Assembly (NCBI GenBank): GCA_031308135.1
Contig: JAHLJT010008756.1
Location: forward strand, 75,871,397-75,935,396
DNA: 64,000 nucleotides
From: Acheta domesticus
Taxonomy: Eukaryota > Arthropoda > Insecta > Orthoptera > Gryllidae
Direction: 5' to 3'
Below are positions 1-11,654 of the stretch, in pieces. The translations under genes and the position numbers were made by a program. The notes beneath the pieces were generated by a model that did not search any database, was not told where the DNA came from, and saw nothing but the letters and a program-made list of their open reading frames with translations. The first letter of the stretch is position 1; each line of letters starts with the position of its first letter.

Positions 1-2785
1 TATTGCGAGAAAGTATGTGCTGTTGTAGAACCACTAGTTCTTGTTTGTGACTGAATAAATAAAACTTAACATGTTTCTCACAATTCTTGCTCTCGCAAAA
101 CATTTTATCACAGTTCACCTCGACACTTGTAATGAAGCTCAGCGACATTCGAGTCATTTGTTTTATACTTTGATGGGGGGGAGGGTGACTATGAACAACA
201 CGATTGAGTTCCATGGTACGATCACGGGTTTGATTCCCGGTTGGGGCAAAAATATAGCTGTAGCTTTCTATCACAATTGTCATAGTTCCTACAGCAGTGT
301 GACGAGAGGCAATCTCAAGCAGGACAGAATGCTAGATATGGTGATGGAAATACGTCATGCTTGCCACATGTCGTCCATACCATCAGGCGTAGATAAATAA
401 AAACAGGAGCCAGGCTTGGGAATATTGCTAGCTGGGACAAGTCATATTAATCCGATCTTAACATGCCAAATACGTACAACATAGTTTGAAGCGACAACAC
501 TGTATTATTGCAGAAGCTTCTGATTCTCTGTTGCTTAGGTAACAATCCTGGCGTTACCACTAGACGGCGATCTGTCAACTATACACTAATTTTATTCGTA
601 GGGCACAATTTTAATGCTGGTACCTACGATAAACCTGCTTCATCGAATTATTCTCAGTGCGTAAAACGTAGTCTATTCTGGTTAGTGAATTTAAATCACA
701 GATCCCGTTTCACTTACATTACAAATACGCGTAAGGAGATTTGATTATTGTGAACCCTAACCTCAGATATAGTGAACATAGGAAATACAACGTCCTGGAA
801 ATTAATTCCCTCTTAGAAAATAATATATAGCCTCAGTGCCTCAAATTTCAACACTAGACAGCTTGGAAAAAAGTTCGTCGGCCACAGGTCATAATCGATG
901 TAGTCTCCTCGTAAGTGAAGGGGCGATCTTTGAATGAGGAACTTAGTGATGACCTTATGACACTTAGTTTCATTGAGGAAACAAAGGTATGTCCTGCGCG
1001 GACTACAACTGGCGGCAACGACTAGCGATTATTTACTTCAGTTTCAAACTTAGTGTTGATATTCCACGGAACAATGAACGTCGTGTTCTACGTAGGCGTC
1101 AGGAAGCGCGCGACTGCCACAGCCAGCCTGGAGATACACATTGTGCAGAGCGGAAATGCGAATGCATTAGCGCCATTCCGCTACCGAAAGGATCTCGTAT
1201 GTTATTAGGCGAGTAGAAGGGCCTTGAGAGTGGGTCGCTGTACCAGCAGTGGAAGAGGCATTGGAGGGGGTCTAGACTGCATTACGATACTTAGAGACAG
1301 TGGGCAATGCAGAATCAAGTATGGAGAGAACACTAACCCTGGAGAAGGATAGAGAGAAACTACTAATGAAATATGTCCAAAGCAAACTGAAAATAATAAA
1401 TTTTTGATGACAAATAAAGATTAAATTTTCAGTTCGTGGTATTAATGTGTTTTGTTGTATCTCAATATTAATAAAATCAAACAATGTGAAGAAATTCTAT
1501 TTAATTTTGACATTATCCGTAAAAGTGAACCCGTGTTATAGTTAACCAAAAATGTTAGTCCCCAGATGTTTACTATACCCCGAGTCGACTGTAGTTGTAT
1601 TTACGATTGTAAACATTCCATATTCGAAACGTGGTTACAGAGAATAGAATACGTACCTGACTGCATATACAAAAGTATTTTTTCGTAGAACTGTAATGTT
1701 ATACCAACATGACACAAAACAAAGGTTGATGGAAGATCATAATCGACGCAGGCCGTTAAGAATTTTAACGTCAATAACAATGAAAGCAAATGAGATATAA
1801 CTGAAGATACAGTATGAATACTTCTATTCCATGAAAAATATATTTATTATTTTTTTCTTTTAAAAAGGTGGTATTACGACAAGTATTGAACGACACACAA
1901 CATATGTTATAAACATTGGACTTTGATGGAAATCTGCTTTAAAGGGTCCTAGTGACGTTAATAACTAGTACGTTGTATATTGACAAAAACCAACTTTTTA
2001 CCAACAGTCGATACAATTCGGTCCAATTCATTTCAGCGAATATATTCACCCTTATTTGCTTAGTGTGAACGAAGGCAAAAGAAGACGAGGAACCAGATAG
2101 TAGCAGATTGTAATCGACTATTACGAGAAGAAATAAAATTGGAAAGCTTTGGTCACTGCCTTTTTGCCTCCGTTTTAAGTCAGTCTGCAATTCGATGGCA
2201 AACGTAGCTTCACACAACTCACTATTCGAGAATAATGTCTCTGTGGGGAAGAAGGAGTTATTTTTGAAAAGTCCTGATTAAAATAGATTTTGTCTGTGTT
2301 TCAAGTGACATTTCAATTCGATTATGAATGTAAATCTCTACAATTCACTGTAGAATGTCTAAAAGCGTGAGTAGTAATAGATTTACAAAGAGCTATCACC
2401 CTCCATTAGAACGATTTTCAACCTCAAGCCCAGGCTTGGCTGGCTGCGCGAGACGACGTAGCAATAATGAGTCGTTTCGCTATGATGTTTCGCTCCGCGC
2501 TGCGTCTACAAGATCCATCAGAATAATCCAATGAAAAAAGTAGATAATAGCGTTCCGGATTTTTAACACAGTTTGTTAGCTGGTTCATTACAGTTAAATT
2601 ACTTTGCGTTGAAAAAGTGAAGTTATTATTTCGACTAAGCGTCGCACTAGTTGGAGCATTTACGTGACAACAGGAGGAGTATGGAAAACTACCTCATGCC
2701 CAAAACGGAGGTACAATTTAAAGATTATTCTGATCCGAAAATCAGTTGTTGTTTTTTTTCAAGGGTTTTTATCCAGCCGAGAGCC
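1..2785. other. AT-rich intergenic or intronic DNA, no gene recognised
   Basis: The open frames here are short and match no family I know. Near 205-250 there is a tRNA 3'-half-like stretch with a B-box-like TTTGATTCCCGG, probably a worn SINE relic, but no matching A box is visible. A patch at 2444-2520 shares the 14-mer TGGCTGCGCGAGAC with the receptor exon at 8.0 kb; the surrounding frames do not continue the resemblance. Confidence 0.4.
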
Positions 2786-2889
2786 GGTTACTCTTTACGT
2801 CCCGATGGAACGCATATTCGAAAATACACCAGACACCAACACACTTACGGGCTTCACTGATCTAGGGTCAGCAGAACGCGAGGCCCTCC

Positions 2890-3012
2890 GCGTTAACACA
2901 TAATACGAGACACAAAGGACAGACAACAATGCCCAAGGTGGGACACGAACCCGCTATTTTTCAGACCAAAACAGAATTAGTACACGCCCTTAGCCACCTC
3001 GGCCATCCAGGA
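2890..3012 (-). mobile_element. tRNA-derived SINE relic
   Basis: On the minus strand a head with the A-box-like GGCCGAGGTGGCTAAG (near 3005-2985) is followed by the B-box-like GGGTTCGTGTCCC (near 2955). The spacing, with room for a long variable arm, resembles a tRNA-Ser or tRNA-Leu ancestor. No acceptor stem pairs, so it is not a working tRNA gene. A related head is at 33.69 kb. The tail end is not defined. Confidence 0.6.
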
Positions 3013-4140
3013 CGGCAAATCAGTTTGTGATTACATTAATTTATTATCGTCGTCGCTCACAAAATGTAATTTGACAAGCACCTACAGAACTGATTTAAAG
3101 CCTTGTCACACAGAGTTTGCTCATTTGCATGTTTCAATTTGCATGACTGAGACACGTGTCAGTTCAAATGTACCCATCACACGAGAGGACGCAAATTAAT
3201 GAGTGGCAGAGGACGGACAGATATTCCAACCGTCCAGTTGGCGCAGTCAAGATGACACAGTTCGAACAGTGCAGCTCGGTTGGTACAGACCGCAACTCCG
3301 GGTGGAAAATCCAAAGGTTGCTGTCGTGAGGAGAAACCGGAAGATTTTATACCACCGGTGTCAAGGTCTCCTACTGGTGGCAGTGGCACGCCTCGCGGCA
3401 CCGTGCCATGCCAAGAGCTTCTCTGTGCCACTAGCGTCGGGAGAGGAAACTATCAGTTTTTATCCGTTTTACAATAGTCATGGCGTAGTCTCTTGCGGCG
3501 GAATTACGAATTGCGTAGAGAGGCGATTTCGTTGTGGCACTCGTGCCACGGACTCCAGCTCGTGGCATCGACCTTCACAACACTTTTATACGGTCGCGCG
3601 CTCTTAGCTTCCTTCCTCACCCCCAAAGTCTTAAATATGATTAAGAAATTACACGTATCTTGCGTCTCTAAAACGTAATTTTATGGGAGCTTAAAAATAA
3701 TGACTAATTCTTCCCCATAATTTAAATGTATACTACTAATATTTTTTATTTTTGCGTTTTTCTACGTAAAAGCCTGGTTTATCATTAAAACACGTTATTT
3801 TACACATTTCACAGTAGATATCGATTTCAAAAAGTACATTCTTGATGCAATGGACATACGACATATTAGTATTTTGCATAAAGGTGGCCCATATATTACA
3901 TCAAATAATATTCTCTCTTGCTACTATTACCTACTTATCTAATGAATATGAAAGGAAAGAGAAAAACTGTTTCTTTAAGCATCATTTAGGACACTATTTG
4001 CGTACACAGCCAAAATTTAGCACTTCACTTTATGTAACAGGGGCTCTACAATCGTTCGAAATGACCTCTGCATGAACGCCAGATCTAGGCATTTGTATTT
4101 CCACATGGCCTTTCTGACGCACACATATCTGCAGAGTTGT
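3013..4140. other. no gene recognised
   Basis: Holds a more GC-balanced block at about 3180-3610 with a 134-codon open frame whose product is unlike any family I know, then AT-rich DNA. I see no splice sites, signal peptide or repeats that would support a gene. Confidence 0.35.
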
Positions 4141-4149
4141 TTGTTTGTT

Positions 4150-4395
4150 TCTGTCGTCACGCTTTCAATGTGCCGACGAAGGCCATCATCATCCACGACT
4201 TCGGTAAACGCTGTATTTTATTATCTTCGAGAAATAAAAGTCCAGCGGATTCAAATCCGGGAACCGAGATTATTGAGCCTCGTCGTCCGATCCACATATT
4301 TAGAAATTACATTGTATTCCCAAACTCCGCGATAATTATGTGGGACTGTGACATCAAGCGGGTACCACATCTTTGCCCGCACAGTCAATAGAGAT
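4150..4395 (-). pseudogene. decayed DDE transposase fragment (Tc1/mariner-like or related)
   Basis: Read on the minus strand and allowing frame changes, the translation contains WIGRRGS and, after a shift, PDLNPLDFYF. This order resembles the late catalytic core of insect mariner/Tc1-type transposases, where a W-IGR-GP stretch precedes SPDLNPLDFFLW with its third acidic residue. Stops and shifts break every frame and no terminal inverted repeats were found, so this is a short, old fragment. The family call rests on motif recognition only; a decayed retrogene is an alternative. Confidence 0.45.
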
Positions 4396-4399
4396 CCTC

Positions 4400-6600
4400 C
4401 AAAAGTGTACAGTGTACCCGAGTTATAAAATTCAGATATTGACCGCTCTCAAACACTCGGGTAAGAAATGAGGACAGATGATAAATTTATCCATTATGTC
4501 AACCCACACAATTCAAGGGAATCACTCTGGGTGAGTTAGGCTACGTGCAACACATTAATTTTCCTGAGCCCTCATATGCAAATTTTGCTGATTAATTATT
4601 GCAGATCTTTTAAAACACGCTTCATCTGTCCCAAGAACGTGTTTCAGAAATTTCTGGTTTTCCTTGCATTTACGTAGGAAATGACTAGAGAAATCAGAAT
4701 GACATTGTACATCTGTATGGCGGCAATGCTGTCCCAGCTGGTAATGGAAAAGTCGTAATCTCTTCGCATGAATTGTTCGCCCGGTGACTGACTGTGATTA
4801 GTAGGCCTCGCACGCTATTTGCCTTGTACACGCTTCGAGGGGTTATCGCACGGTATTAATAACTGCGTTTTCCAGAGAAGTGGCGAGCCCTAACGCGAGG
4901 TGAAGCCGCTCGCTCATCTGTCATAGCCCGCGTTTCAGGAGCACAAGCGCGTAGCTCAAATTTTAACGTTAATTATATGCAAAACTAAACAACGAAGAGT
5001 ATCGAATTTTGGCAAATTTAGTCTCAACAGTATAGAAGATTCTGCCTAAGAATGAGCCAAAATGACAGTTCGCTAAACAAGTAAACATCACGTGTAATTC
5101 AGAGAAATATCCCTCCGCCGCGACAGTTGTTCAGCCACGCCTCTTCGTAGTGTTCGTAAAGGATTTAAAATAAACATAATACTTATCACACAAAAACTAA
5201 ATTCAATGTAAAGTTTATAAAAATAAAGAATTTTACAGAGAGAACATAGCACTGCACTTCCTAACTTCAATTATTTCTCGTGGCGTACTATTTTTTCGTC
5301 GAACGAGGCCATCACAAAAGGAAGCGTCGAAGCAAAGCCATTTACAAGTTAGCCAACTGCTAACGAAAGGAGGAAGAAGAGTCTAATGGGTTCAAGGACA
5401 CAACGGCCACAGAACTTTCAGTTATGTTGCCAGCTGTCAAAACGGTCCTTTCTTATAAAAATCGCTCTCTACATAAGGGTGGCACGTCAAACCGTGCCCG
5501 CACGAACTACTTGCCCTCATGGGGGACCCGGGCGCTCCTATGGGCAAGGGCAACTTCCTCTGACTCCGCACTCTTTCCCCTTAAAATTCAGAAATGTCCA
5601 GGGCTTCATGTACCCCCTCCCAGAATTAAAATAACGGTTTCAAATTCCAGGGAACGCGACATCAGCCAGAACGATTGGGGGATGTCAAATTTTTTCTTCA
5701 AAAGTTTTGAAGAAAATCGGCTGAACGGATGCGCTAGCAATGTACACAGTCATCCAGGGTGAACATGCGCAAGCTGAAGCGGCACGAGGCTGTGAATAGA
5801 GGATTCTTATGAAAATGTTTGCCTGATTTTTTCTATCAAATGACTGAGAAATGTATTATTTGTATATTCTTCACTACTTGTTACTATTCAATTTTTTTTT
5901 TAACTAAATCTCCCTTACATAAACATCTTTGCTAAGTGACCGGAATATGTTTCAGTGGTTCTTTCCTTGTTTTCGTTTTCTGTTTAGTTAAATCATTTAG
6001 TTATTTATTGTATTTAGCAATAATGTGAAATAAATTGAGACGTCTCTATAAGTTAACAGTAAACGTTTATGGACGGATAGCGCTTTTAACAGACAATATT
6101 TGTACATTAAACCTACTAACTTGAACGTAGAAAGTTCATACTTTTATGTCATTCTTAAGTAAACAAGTTCGCAAATTAGAGACACATTTGATTCAAATTT
6201 TGTAATTTTACTCTCCATTGAGAATTTGAATTATTTAGTTTTAATGAATCATTTATTTGAATTAAAGGGAAAATACTAATTAATGTAGCTACATTTGTGA
6301 CAATAACTCTCAAGGAATTTCTCCCAAAGACTGTCATGGGCCAGGTATTCAGTGACTTACCGCTATTCAGTAGCATTTGTACAACCCTTACTTGTAAATG
6401 TCGAGCCACTTTCTCTGGACGCAGTGCCCACAGTAAGCTTGTTACCTTGCCCGTGACCCTGACATGCCTGACATAAAGGACCTCGGAGTATTAGCAATGA
6501 GGACTGAATCACCCTGTAGGTTACACTTACCCAACTCACACTCGCAAACTAAAATGGCACTTTTACCACTTGCATCATCAATATTTTGTGACTGAAACTC
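4400..6600. other. no gene recognised
   Basis: AT-rich sequence with two mildly GC-rich patches (4860-4950 and 5480-5620) that hold only short, overlapping open frames. I can assign neither genes nor elements. Confidence 0.35.
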
Positions 6601-6606
6601 GCTGTT

Positions 6607-6954
6607 GGGTATTCCATGCAAAAAAAGGAGATTTTATGACATGACTCCTTCAAACTTGAAAATATTTTGGTATATTGTTGTCTATGACGTCGATATCGTC
6701 GAGGTACCAACAATTTATATCGTGCCAAAAATAGCACGAAAACATTTATATGTGGGCAAAAAATTCAAGAATATAAGGTTGTTCACAAGAAGGGTTTCTT
6801 AGGTTTTAAGAGTGCATTGTTGCCGAACAATCAGTTAGGAAATTTTAATATTGTACCTCGGCGATGTAGGTATCATGAACAACAATATGCCAAAAATTTT
6901 TTCAAGTTCGAAGAAGTCATATCATAAAATCTACTTTTTTGCATGGAATGACCC
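6607..6954. mobile_element. 348-bp foldback MITE with about 100-bp inverted arms
   Basis: The left arm (from GGGTATTCCATGC at 6607) and right arm (ending GCATGGAATGACCC at 6954) are imperfect reverse complements over about 100 bp each, from the ends to the GGTACC-like inner parts near 6705 and 6855. Both sides are flanked by TGTT (6603-6606 and 6955-6958), a likely 4-bp target duplication. The short middle encodes nothing recognisable. This is a non-autonomous DNA element; the superfamily is uncertain. Confidence 0.75.
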
Positions 6955-6959
6955 TGTTG

Positions 6960-8034
6960 GTTTTTTTTCGCAGCAATAAAACACTTTCTCTCATCTTTGT
7001 TCAGCATAAGAACGACGCTAATGTAAACAAAGAAGCATACTGTTCATCCGCGTCTACTAAATTTATTGGCCTATTGACTCAGGCTCCTCCTTAATGGTAC
7101 ACGTGTATACGAACTGTCAGAAGCGTACACGGCAGCAGCGTTCTCACCTGCAATAAAAATAAAGTTCCGATTTCCAGCAGTGACACACGCATCCCCTTTC
7201 ACAATCGTCACTCCTACTCATTGCCAACGCGTCCGGAAGACTTTCATCACCGAAATCGTTTATTTCCGTGATGTGACAAGTATTCTGTGTGTACTCACCT
7301 CTCTGCGTGCTTTCATTACACTCGACTGAGACACTTCCGTGGTGCTCGATGTGCGTTCGGCAATCTTTTTAACGTCCAATGCAGGATTTTCTTCAGCCAC
7401 ACGAAAAAACACTTAAAACTACATTTTTTCAACCCATATAAATGGGTTACCTCTCGTATGTTTTGTAAAAGACTGTCCGGCCTCTTCATTTGTCATTATA
7501 AAATAATAAGATATGCCTAAAAATTAAAACAATTAAAAGATGCTACGTTGATCTTGCTACAGTAAGCGAAGAGAACTGACAGGTCTATTGCTCACGGAGC
7601 CCAACGAACGCTGCGTTTGAAACTTTTGTTATGAGTCAACCGCCGATAAAGCTGTCTACACCGGACGACGATTATAAGGTTTCTTCGCCGCCATTACTGA
7701 CGCCTTGGCCTTCGGTGTATTTCAGAACAGTGGTCCGATTCAGAGTTTCCAGTAACTTTTCTGGATTCTACCATGATTTTCCTTTCCCTCAATATCTTGT
7801 TGTATTTTCAAACTTGGATTTAAAGAAGGAAATTTATCATTTTGCCAAGAACCATTTTCAGAAGTGAAACGTTACACGTACACACCCGCAAATCCAAGCA
7901 ACCAATAAGAGGCTCTATTAAGCACGTGTATTTGTTTGCATCCGGATAATTCCAAGGCTGAATGATTATCACGTAATTTATATCACGCAAGTAGTTCACG
8001 AGAAATTCAAAAGCGCGCGCGTTTGCGCCGGCAG
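6960..8034. other. no gene recognised; may include the intron before the receptor exon
   Basis: AT-rich DNA with short frames only. If the exon at 8035 belongs to a live gene, this stretch is its upstream intron. I could not find further receptor exons in it or earlier in the window. Confidence 0.35.
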
Positions 8035-8403
8035 GTTGCGCTGGCTGCGCGAGACGGGGCTGCAGAGCCGCGAGTGGCGTCGCTGGGACGCGCCGCCGCC
8101 GCGCTGCGCCGAGGGCCCGGGGCGGGGCCAGCTTCCTGTCCGTGGGGCTGGTGGAATTCCGGCCCGTGCTCGCGCTGCTGGGGCTGGGCGCGGCCGCCGC
8201 GCTCGCCCTCCTGCTGCTGGAGATGGCCTTTCACCGCCTCGCGAATAGGCAGCTGTCGTTCGCTCCGACGCGCAAGATGGCCTTTCACCGCCTCGTGAAT
8301 AGGCAGCTGCCGTTCACGGCCGCCGCGGAATTTGACCTTGGCGATCGCGTCGCGAGGGGCGGGATGGATGAAGCAGAAACGCGCATTGTGATGACAACCC
8401 AGT
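8035..8403 (+). pseudogene. terminal exon of an ionotropic receptor (IR), frameshifted
   Basis: After a plausible acceptor (GCCGGCAG ending at 8034), one frame reads LRWLRETGLQSREW, a basic Trp-rich stretch and a Cys. A second frame then gives ASFLSVGLVEFRPVLALLG, an Ala/Leu-rich membrane helix and LLLLEMAFHRL. This order matches the C-terminal end of insect ionotropic receptors (variant ionotropic glutamate receptors): the end of the second ligand-binding lobe, then the last membrane helix M4 and a short cytoplasmic tail. The two parts lie in different frames; the shift must fall in the G/C run near 8104-8120. The tail carries a 54-bp in-frame tandem duplication (8223-8276 and 8277 onward), and the frame stops at 8403. 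IRs bind small odorants or tastants on sensory neurons. Without other exons, this may be a pseudogene fragment, or a live exon with a sequence error. Confidence 0.65.
8223..8330 (+). repeat. 54-bp in-frame tandem duplication in the receptor tail
   Basis: ATGGCCTTTCACCGCCTC begins at 8223 and again at 8277. The copies differ by a few bases, and the 18-codon period keeps the reading frame, repeating MAFHRL-NRQL in the predicted cytoplasmic tail. Confidence 0.85.
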
Positions 8404-8438
8404 AGATTGATGTTTTAATTCGATTAAAAATGCCTTCT

Positions 8439-8676
8439 TATAGTGCGATTTTTCTAACTCTGCCTCTCAAGCCCCTACGGTCACGATGGAATATCACACG
8501 GTATTTCGCGTCTTCCTGAGTGTTGCCGCTAGAAGTTGCATGATCGCAAGCAGTGCTTGATACGGTCGCGATCATGCGATGTCTAGCGGCACGACTGTGA
8601 AAAAACGCGAAATACCGTGACATTTTCCATCGTGAAGACGGGCCTTCAGAGGTAAAGTTAGAAAAAACCGCTGTAT
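8439..8676. mobile_element. palindromic MITE, copy 1 of 3
   Basis: The left end, TATAGTGCGATTTTTCTAAC, is mirrored by GTTAGAAAAAACCGCTGTA at the right. Most of the length folds into one long hairpin, and the core (GGTATTTCGCGTCTTCC and its complement) matches the copies at 17.9 and 32.2 kb. TA-rich ends suggest a Tc1/mariner-type TA target. It lies 36 bp past the stop codon of the receptor exon, so it may sit in a former 3' UTR. Confidence 0.85.
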
Positions 8677-8679
8677 TTG

Positions 8680-9527
8680 GCGAGGTTTTGACCATCCTGG
8701 ACTTTCACTTTACCACGCAGATTTATTTTTCTTAATAAACGTATTGGAATTAATTCATTCATTCAAACAAATTAAGATAAAGTGAGTATTAATTTCTGTT
8801 CATTACTATATCATGTTCAATTTTATTTATAAAAATGTTTCTATATAATTTTAATATTATTATTTATTTATTGAAAGTCTTTTAGTTGTATCTGATGAAG
8901 CACACACATCGGTCGGAAAAATGTTGTGCCATGTAATAAAAAAAATATTACGAATTGACACTCTATAATTAATAGATACTGTAATTACATACAATTTGGA
9001 CCGACGGTCACAAAAATAACATTATTCACGCAGATTTGAACAGCCCCTTTCGCCGTTTAGACGCGAAAGAAGGTATCACTCGGGGACGATACAGGCATTT
9101 AGAATTTAGCTCAGGTGGCTTAGGAATTTAACTCAGAAGCTTCTTTTAGACTTGAGGATGAAGAAATGGCAATAAAAAAATCTAATTCTCAAAGAGTTTG
9201 ATGTGTCGTTATTAAAGAGTTATACACGAGGAATAGTACGTAACTGAAAAGCCATAGTTTTGACAATACCGTATGAGAATATAAGACCAATGTTGGTTTA
9301 CTGGTTGAATACTTAGATTCTAAGTGTGCAGTAGCACAGCACAAACTTCAAAAGTAGTCAGGATTCACGCTTGCTTTAAATTTTACACCAAATAACGTAT
9401 TCGAATAAAACTGAATTTACGTTTAGCTTTACAGAGCCACCTTTTCATGGAATGTGACAAATATCCAAAGTGAAACAAAATTAAGCAGAATACAGACAAA
9501 AATATTCAACGGTTCCATTTGATCAAG
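8680..9527. other. no gene recognised
   Basis: AT-rich sequence. An AATAAA-containing stretch near 8732 could be a poly(A) signal for the receptor exon upstream, now separated from it by the MITE; this is speculative. Confidence 0.3.
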
Positions 9528-9541
9528 GCATATTTTGTGTT

Positions 9542-9773
9542 AACAATGTAGGCTTTCACGTCCGGAGTTGTACTCAATGTTTTCTTCCGGGCTAGGTGGC
9601 CGAATATCCTCGCAGACCGGGCGGCTTCATCTATCATCGGGGAACAATCGACGTGGAATCTTCGTCCAAAACTACATCGCCACTGAAGATGTCCGTCGCA
9701 GTTACGGACGAAACGTTTGGAAATATAATTTCCAATAGACCAAGGCCACCTAGCTCGGAAGAAAACATTGAGT
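9542..9773 (+). mobile_element. 232-bp foldback retroelement (possible Penelope-like terminal repeat)
   Basis: Flanked by a perfect 14-bp direct repeat GCATATTTTGTGTT (9528-9541 and 9774-9787), the length typical of target-primed retrotransposition. About 30-bp inverted repeats lie near 9573-9604 and at the right end (CTCAATGTTTTCTTCCG and its complement). Between them is CTGAAGATGTCCG, a short loop and CGGACGAAACG, which resembles the conserved core of hammerhead ribozymes but with one extra T before helix II. Penelope-like elements are known to carry such ribozymes in terminal repeats. A similar motif occurs in the element at 40.4-40.8 kb. The mobile status is well supported; the family is an inference. 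Confidence 0.65.
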
Positions 9774-9789
9774 GCATATTTTGTGTTGT

Positions 9790-10790
9790 TTATGAATTAA
9801 AATTCATTTCTTAACGTAACAATGTATTGTCGATATTTATTGCCCTCATACCATGAGAAAACTAACGTAATTTGTCGACGATTGCGACAATAGCACGTTT
9901 ATGTCTTTAATGTGTTTAAATGTGAATAAAACATTCGTAGAGATACTTATTTGGCTTCTATTTTCGATTCGTACCTTTTCAATAGAACGTTTTACATTTA
10001 TTGGAATCCTCCAGAAACCCTCCTCAAAACCCAATTATCTTATCATTCTAATACCATTTCAATGAGACAATTTGCTATTTATAGTGCAGAATTTTGAGTG
10101 TAAAGAATTAGTTATAATTTTTTCATAAATTTCCCAAACAATATTAAAGAAAACGTATTTGTTTGCACCTAATAAGAATAACATTTTTTGTAGACGATGA
10201 TCCCCGAGGCACTATCTTTACTTGAAGATGTTCAGCATTTTCTAAATAGTATTAATATTGTGGTTTCATCCGCACTTTTTTCAAATCAAATCCTGTAACA
10301 TATTGTAAACAAAAGTTGTTGCTGTCTGTTTTTAACATTTGAATCATTCCAGCCCTCTGGCAGCTAATAAGCGCCAATCCAAAAATTTCAAATTTCGCCA
10401 TTAAAGAAAATCAACGGGATCAAAATAAATTAGAGCTATGGAAGCTCTTGTTGAAACTTGGAAGAATTTGAATATCCACATACGTGAAAAAATAAAACAA
10501 AATACGAAATATAAAAATGATGAATTAGACCGAGGTATTTTTTTGCAGCAAGGAAAATAAACAAAATAAAAATAATTAAACATATATACATATCACATTG
10601 CTTCAAAATCGGTAGGGTGCAAAAAATAACTACGTATACTTTATATAAAAAATCACTGTGATACCTACAAATTTAAAATTCAAAATGCCACTTAAGTCTT
10701 CTTAACCTTGAAGAATGGCGTAGGTGATTACGGGAATAACTTCAGGACAAAATTTACTACTTTTAATTATTATTGTTTATGAACACTGAG
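9790..10790. other. no gene recognised
   Basis: Very AT-rich DNA with only short frames. Confidence 0.4.
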
Positions 10791-10794
10791 AGCG

Positions 10795-10880
10795 GCAAGA
10801 CTCTAAAGGCTACGTCTCGACTGTGGTAGTGATTGGGAGGTTGTGGGTTTGATACCGAAAAGATGCCAGAATTTTACTTA
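10795..10880 (+). mobile_element. truncated SINE head (main family)
   Basis: TGGGAGGTTGTGGGTTTGAT followed by a CCAGAATTTTA stretch matches the B-box region of the SINE next to it, but the A box is damaged and the body is missing. It abuts a longer copy, so one inserted into or beside the other. Confidence 0.5.
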
Positions 10881-10881
10881 C

Positions 10882-11290
10882 CAGCTGTGGTGGCTCAGGG
10901 CATACAATTATGTCACAGAACCGGAAAATCCTAGGGTTTGACTCGCAACGGTGGCAGGAATTTCAACACAAGCTAGATGAATTTAGCTACTCGAATTCAG
11001 CCGCTGTTTGAAGGAGAATTCTAGGGGACGGCTACTCTGATAGATATTTTTTCCGTTGATTCACTAATTAATAAGTGGCGAATGCCGGAGCGGTGCGCTA
11101 ACAAACAGGACTGTCCGCAAGCAAAGGATCTTTCTCTTTCATGTGTTATCCTCACCCCTTAGTTACACATACGTGCACGACGTAAACGAGGGCTTCGGAT
11201 TCTTACCATTCAACAGGGGAGGAATATCGCCACCTCCCTTGATGAAACATGCTCTATACTTATGGGACTAACTATCACAGCAGTTCACGC
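10882..11290 (+). mobile_element. tRNA-derived SINE (main family)
   Basis: The head has an A box in GTGGTGGCTCAGGGC (near 10888) and a B box in GGGTTTGACTCGC (near 10945). Then come the conserved body parts GAATTCAGC..GCTGTTTG, GGAGAATTCTAGG and GAATGCCGGAGC, and the 3' part with CTTATGGGACTAACTATC. The same order occurs at 28.96-29.47, 39.7-40.3, 41.4-41.8, 44.2-44.7 and 46.6-47.7 kb. Confidence 0.75.
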
Positions 11291-11654
11291 GTCCGAAGAG
11301 ACGGAATAATCAAAAAGAATCTTACTTGATATATTTTGACCAAGTACTTTGACGAGTTCGTGACGATTCCAACTAGAATTGAATTCTAGGTCCAATGCTC
11401 TAATCTGTAGCACATTTATGACGGAGTAGCATCCTAGAATAATGGCCACGGACTGTGCGCAATCCTTTGATCCCAATGTCGACCTCATGCTCGTAATAAA
11501 GGCTGATCAGCCATACCTGCATGCCTTTGACATAGAAAATTTCCGATGATCGTCCAAGATCTGGAAAGCAGCGACAAATTGTGCGTGCTTCAAAGCACTA
11601 AATGTGTGAATGAAAAATGAAAAATCTTAATAATAATAATAACTGGCAATATTT

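Noticed and set aside
3203..3607. 134-codon plus frame.
   Set aside because: No recognisable domain, no splice or promoter context; composition of a GC-balanced patch explains it.
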